In this document: positions 6,732-9,299 of the stretch, one piece after another
Numbering within the stretch: position 1 is the first letter of the stretch
Layout: the number at the start of each line of letters is the position of its first letter
Origin: Pseudomonadota bacterium
GTDB lineage: Bacteria; Pseudomonadota; Zetaproteobacteria; Mariprofundales; Mariprofundaceae
Reading direction: 5' to 3'
Length of the DNA stretch: 9,299 bases
NCBI GenBank assembly: GCA_002401635.1
Contig: NVTQ01000045.1
Location: 7,117-16,415 of the forward strand
Translations under genes and position numbers: made by a program
The notes under the pieces: generated by a model
The model's input: only the letters and a program-made list of their open reading frames with translations
What the model was told of the DNA's origin: nothing
The model's database searches: none

Positions 6732-6844
6732 CGTAGACTCCTATCATATGATTAACATTGCAATGTTATGCGTATATTTTATAAAAAACTATTCAAGATA
6801 CATCTATAACTTTATTTAAATACCCTTTGCTATACGCTCAGCTC
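6700..6844. promoter_or_regulatory. Divergent spacer holding the promoters of the ribD run and the HPP gene
   Basis: About 145 AT-rich bases separate two divergent genes, so promoters for both directions should lie here. Several AT-rich hexamers (TTGAAT, TATAAAAT, TATGAT on the minus strand; TTCAAG, TATAAC, TTTAAA on the plus strand) resemble sigma-70 boxes, but no pair has both good sequence and 16-18 base spacing, so I do not assign a start site. Confidence 0.4.
6753..6768. promoter_or_regulatory. Perfect 16-base palindrome, candidate operator
   Basis: TAACATTGCAATGTTA is identical on both strands and lies near the middle of the ribD/HPP divergent spacer, where a dimeric regulator could control both directions. 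I cannot match it to a named regulator: it is not an FNR/CRP, Fur or LexA box. The minus-strand TATGAT box and the AT-rich plus-strand promoter region lie on either side of it. Confidence 0.4.
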
Positions 6845-7984
6845 ATGCATTTTATCACAACATTAAAACAATCCTTTTTAAACAGCATTTTACCACGCCA
6901 ATCACAATATGAGATGGTTGTATCATCCTTGGGTGCCATTGTTGGTATTGGCATGGTTGTTTGGGTTAGCCAGTTTTTTGTAGGCAGTACAGGTCTGCCT
7001 TTTGTCGTTGCATCGATGGGTGCTGCGGCTGTATTGCTCTATGCTGCGCCTCATAGCCCACTTACCCAGCCTTGGGCATTTGTCGGGGGTCATCTTATAT
7101 CCGCTACTGTCGGGGTCACTTGCGCCCAATGGGTTCCCGATCTCTTTTTGGCCAGTGGACTGGCTGTTGGTCTGGCTATCTTTGCGATGCACCAGTTAAA
7201 TTGCTTGCACCCACCTGGCGGGGCTGCCGCATTGGTTGCTGTTGTTGGCGGAGAACAAATTCAAGCCTTGGGTTACCTCTATGTGTTGGTTCCTGTAGGT
7301 TTAAATGTATTGATTCTTGCGCTGGCTGTTGCAGCAACACGCGCATTGATTGCACATCATCAACAAAAAAGTTCGTTTATTTTTTATGATGATAAACATA
7401 AAGAAACAAACACCATCCATAGCGACTTATTTTCAAACGATGATTTAAACAATGCTCTGCATGAGATGCATGCCTATATTGATGTTTCCATTGAAGATTT
7501 AAATCAAATTTATGCACATGCCAACCTATTCTCACACAAGCGCCAATTAGGCTCTATGACCTGTCATGATATGATGCAGACCAACATTACCTCCGTTGAA
7601 TTTGGTGATTACTTGGACACAACTTGGAAATTAATGCAGCGGCAAGGCTTAAAAGGGATTCCCGTCACCAATAGAGTTCAGCGCATTATTGGCATCATTA
7701 CCGTCTCTGACTTCCAAAAAGAGGCTGCGAAATATTCAGGCGAAACCATCGAAAAGCGTTTAAAACAAATGATGCAGCGTACGGGTGAATTAAGCTCTGC
7801 CAAGCCTGAAGTTGTTGGCCAGATCATGACATCATCGGTCATCACACTCCCTGAAACAACCCCCGTCACTGAGGCGATTTCCATTTTTGCAGAAAATAAA
7901 ATCAGTCACATCCCCATCATAAATGATGAACAACGCCTTGTAGGCATATTGTTACGTTCAGATATACATGTTCGCAATGAATAA
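6845..7984 (+). CDS. HPP family membrane protein with two C-terminal CBS domains
   Basis: From the ATG at 6845 the protein has 379 residues. The first half is an HPP-family membrane domain with about five hydrophobic segments (roughly 24-45, 51-68, 78-95, 101-116, 143-170) and the family signature in NCLHPPGGAAAL (119-130). A polar linker (about 171-236) leads to two CBS domains, about 237-294 (MTCHDMM, GIPVTNRVQRIIGIITVSDF) and 322-377 (VGQIMTSSVITLPETTPV, HIPIINDEQRLVGILLRSDI). CBS pairs bind adenine nucleotides or related ligands and usually gate or regulate the attached domain. A plant HPP protein was reported as a chloroplast nitrite transporter; the bacterial substrate is not established, so transport is inferred. 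A TTG at 6827 would add six residues. Neither start has a clear ribosome binding site. The gene is divergent from ribD. Confidence 0.88.
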   Translation: MHFITTLKQSFLNSILPRQSQYEMVVSSLGAIVGIGMVVWVSQFFVGSTGLPFVVASMGAAAVLLYAAPHSPLTQPWAFVGGHLISATVGVTCAQWVPDLFLASGLAVGLAIFAMHQLNCLHPPGGAAALVAVVGGEQIQALGYLYVLVPVGLNVLILALAVAATRALIAHHQQKSSFIFYDDKHKETNTIHSDLFSNDDLNNALHEMHAYIDVSIEDLNQIYAHANLFSHKRQLGSMTCHDMMQTNITSVEFGDYLDTTWKLMQRQGLKGIPVTNRVQRIIGIITVSDFQKEAAKYSGETIEKRLKQMMQRTGELSSAKPEVVGQIMTSSVITLPETTPVTEAISIFAENKISHIPIINDEQRLVGILLRSDIHVRNE

Positions 7985-8022
7985 CTTGCAAAGCTTAGAC
8001 TTGCACCTGTAAATCAAGATAC

Positions 8023-8035
8023 GCAGCATAGCTGC
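8023..8035 (+). promoter_or_regulatory. Small hairpin directly before the yaaA start
   Basis: GCAGC-ATA-GCTGC forms a five-base-pair hairpin with a three-base loop that ends on the base before the yaaA ATG. It takes up the place where a ribosome binding site should be, and no good Shine-Dalgarno sequence is visible for this gene. It may reduce translation or may be chance. Confidence 0.2.
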
Positions 8036-8800
8036 ATGTTAATCGTTATTTCCCCCGCAAAGAAGCTTGATATGGAAGCAGAGTCTCCGTTTTCCACACA
8101 CACTCAGCCTGAATTATTGCAGCATTCCCAACTTCTCATCGATGCTTTACGTGAAAAAGACAGCTTCGACATTGCCGAGCTTATGAAGCTCTCCATGAAA
8201 CTCGCAGATTTGAATGTCGCTCGCTATCAAGCATGGCATACACCCTTTCATATCGACAATGCCAAACAAGCTCTGTGGGCATTTCGTGGTGATGTCTATC
8301 AAGGTATGGATGCGGATACATTTAGCAATGACGATGCAAGCTTCGCTCAAGCTCATTTGCGTATTTTATCGGGCTTGTATGGTCTTTTGCGTCCCTTTGA
8401 TTTGATGCAAGCTTACCGCTTGGAAATGGGTACAAAATTTGACAATGTACGTGGTAAAAATTTATATGCATTCTGGGGCAATATCATTACCGAACATCTT
8501 AACACAGCCTTAAAAGAGCAAGGTGATGATATTCTCATTAACCTAGCATCCCAAGAATATTTCAAGTCAATTAACCCTAAGAACTTAAATGCGAAAATCA
8601 TTACACCCGTATTTAAAGAATCTAAAAATGGGCAATACAAAATCATTGGTATTTATGCCAAACGTGCGCGTGGTCTGATGAGTCGCTATATTATTGAAAA
8701 TCGTTTAAATACAATCGATGCGTTGCGTGATTTTAATGTGAATGGCTATAGCTGGAGTGCTGAGCTCTCTGATTCTAAACAGCTTGTGTTTACACGCTAG
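8036..8800 (+). CDS. yaaA: Peroxide stress protein YaaA (UPF0246/DUF328 family)
   Basis: A cytoplasmic protein which in Escherichia coli is induced by hydrogen peroxide and limits damage by keeping unincorporated iron low; the family has a DNA-binding fold. The 254-residue product is full length (the E. coli protein is about 258) and is conserved from end to end: VISPAKKLD (4-12), [14 protein letters not shown] (78-91), [20 protein letters not shown] (111-130), [12 protein letters not shown] (168-179) and [18 protein letters not shown] (207-224). The start is ATG at 8036, with the conserved VISPAKK beginning at residue 4; no clear ribosome binding site precedes it, only a small hairpin. It follows the HPP gene by 51 bases with no terminator visible between, so the two may share a transcript. 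An OxyR-type site cannot be recognised by eye. Confidence 0.96.
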   Translation: MLIVISPAKKLDMEAESPFSTHTQPELLQHSQLLIDALREKDSFDIAELMKLSMKLADLNVARYQAWHTPFHIDNAKQALWAFRGDVYQGMDADTFSNDDASFAQAHLRILSGLYGLLRPFDLMQAYRLEMGTKFDNVRGKNLYAFWGNIITEHLNTALKEQGDDILINLASQEYFKSINPKNLNAKIITPVFKESKNGQYKIIGIYAKRARGLMSRYIIENRLNTIDALRDFNVNGYSWSAELSDSKQLVFTR

Positions 8801-8854
8801 CCTTTGTCGTTAAGCTGCCGCGCTAAATAACATGTATTTTATAAAGGACAATCC

Positions 8855-9133
8855 ATGACAACACCTGATGATCTAACTGTAGACTATGAAGAAGGCGGTA
8901 TCTTAACCACCAAACAACTGGATAAAGTTATCTTAAGCAAAGGTGCTTGGACAACCATCATTTTTCGCTATCAAACTTGGATCAAAGCCGATCAAGAATA
9001 TAGTGCTGATAAATACATTATTCGCCGTTATCAAAAGCGTGATGGTAAATATACACCACGCTCAAAATTCAATATCACCAATGCTAAACAAGCCAAACAA
9101 ATTATTACAACACTCGAAGATTGGATTAAGTAA
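8855..9133 (+). CDS. Small conserved-looking protein, possibly PC4-like nucleic-acid-binding fold
   Basis: I do not recognise a named family with certainty. The 92-residue protein has an acidic N-terminus (1-13, TTPDDLTVDYEE), then KVILSKGAWTTIIFRYQ (24-40), DKYIIRRYQKRDGKYTPRS (52-70), FNI (72-74) and a C-terminal helix (about 76-91, ending LEDWIK). Alternating beta-strand segments with K/R/Y/W and a final helix resemble the PC4/p15 coactivator fold, a single-stranded DNA binder; the invariant-looking SKGAW and RRYQ-KYTPRSKFNI segments suggest a real conserved protein. The start is ATG at 8855 with AAAGGA about 6-7 bases upstream, a good ribosome binding site. It follows yaaA by 54 bases on the same strand, without a clear terminator between. 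The existence of the gene is well supported; the fold is tentative. Confidence 0.75.
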   Translation: MTTPDDLTVDYEEGGILTTKQLDKVILSKGAWTTIIFRYQTWIKADQEYSADKYIIRRYQKRDGKYTPRSKFNITNAKQAKQIITTLEDWIK

Positions 9134-9166
9134 AGCTTCCTCAGAAACTCGATATTTTTTATTTTT

Positions 9167-9187
9167 CACCACAGAGGCACAGAGAAA
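9167..9187. repeat. CACAGAG double motif of a dispersed intergenic repeat type
   Basis: CACAGAG occurs twice (9170-9176 and 9178-9184) separated by one G, within CACCACAGAGGCACAGAG. From memory, near-identical stretches occur in intergenic repeats of many unrelated environmental bacteria; I cannot confirm that here. In the window it occurs once. Confidence 0.4.
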
Positions 9188-9234
9188 AACCAAGTGTGGA
9201 GGACCCCTTTCCCTGTCTAGCTGCGCCGTAACGT

Positions 9235-9282
9235 CAGCTATGAAAAGGAAAAGCGCAGTAACACGCGCCCTTTTCATAGCTG
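9235..9282. repeat. Long hairpin (14-base perfect arms)
   Basis: CAGCTATGAAAAGG (9235-9248) pairs with CCTTTTCATAGCTG (9269-9282) without a mismatch. Inside, after a four-base A bulge, GCGC (9253-9256) pairs with GCGC (9265-9268) around an eight-base loop. A further TAGCTG at 9218-9223 can compete for CAGCTA at 9235-9240. No T-run follows on the plus strand, so it is not a standard terminator for the gene upstream; a repeat element or structured RNA is more likely. Confidence 0.6.
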
Positions 9283-9299
9283 TAAGTGAAGGAAACAAG

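Larger units (their letters stand above)
9134..9299. other. Intergenic end of the window with repeat-like sequence, no convincing gene
   Basis: After the small gene the sequence turns first AT-rich (9150-9166), then carries a CACAGAG double motif, then a GC-richer part with a long hairpin. A minus-strand frame crosses this region and runs into the end of the small gene, but it shows no recognisable protein features. I read the region as non-coding, repeat-bearing sequence that continues past the window. Confidence 0.5.

Noticed and set aside
6827..6829. TTG start for the HPP-CBS gene
   Set aside because: An ATG lies six codons on and neither start has a ribosome binding site, so I kept the ATG; the difference is six residues.
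6700..6844. FMN riboswitch upstream of ribD
   Set aside because: The spacer is about 145 bases, AT-rich, and shows none of the conserved multi-stem RFN segments.
9134..9160. Intrinsic terminator after the small plus-strand gene
   Set aside because: There is a T-rich stretch at 9154-9166 but no stable stem directly before it.
9062..9298. Minus-strand frame of 78 codons at the window end
   Set aside because: It runs through the CACAGAG motif and the long hairpin and overlaps the real plus-strand gene antisense; the translation has no recognisable motif.
1..9299. CRISPR array, tRNA, transposase, toxin-antitoxin or defence system
   Set aside because: No regularly spaced repeats, no cloverleaf-like sequence and no matching protein motifs were seen on either strand.

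Overview
The window reads as ordinary chromosomal housekeeping DNA from a Gram-negative bacterium, probably a proteobacterium. The ComEC-ExbB-ExbD order is one I know from Gammaproteobacteria, and an ExbB/ExbD pair implies an energised outer membrane. Base composition looks moderately AT-rich by eye. I cannot name the genus; Gamma- or Zetaproteobacteria would both fit.

Minus strand, 6699 down to 1: a tightly packed, probably co-transcribed run in the order ribD (riboflavin synthesis) > comEC (DNA uptake channel) > exbB > exbD (proton-driven energiser of the TonB/Tol type) > lysC (aspartokinase) > def (peptide deformylase) > fmt (Met-tRNA formyltransferase, cut by the window edge). Four of the six junctions overlap by 1 or 4 bases (ribD/comEC TGATG, exbB/exbD ATGA, exbD/lysC TAGTG, lysC/def ATGA), which points to translational coupling. 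The two exceptions are def-fmt (about 60 bases) and comEC-exbB. The second gap (3025-3193) is filled by a palindromic element of about 121 bases with matching ends and a perfect 16-base palindrome at its centre, followed by a separate inverted repeat that touches the strong exbB ribosome binding site. def and fmt work as a pair (formylation of initiator Met-tRNA, then removal of the formyl group); the other genes are functionally unrelated.

Positions 6700-6844 are the divergent spacer. It holds a perfect 16-base palindrome (6753-6768) that could be an operator, and a 14-codon upstream reading frame with a good ribosome binding site overlapping the ribD start.

Plus strand, 6845 to 9133: a membrane protein of the HPP family fused to two CBS domains, yaaA (peroxide stress protein), and a 92-residue protein that may have a PC4-like fold. 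Positions 9134-9299 have no convincing gene but hold a CACAGAG-type dispersed repeat motif and a long hairpin, probably another non-coding repeat element.

I found no RNA gene, CRISPR array, transposase or defence system. The most useful observations are the palindromic element at comEC-exbB, an internal start in lysC with a strong ribosome binding site that would give a separate regulatory subunit, and a Gln in place of a usually acidic metal-site residue in the ComEC nuclease-like domain.
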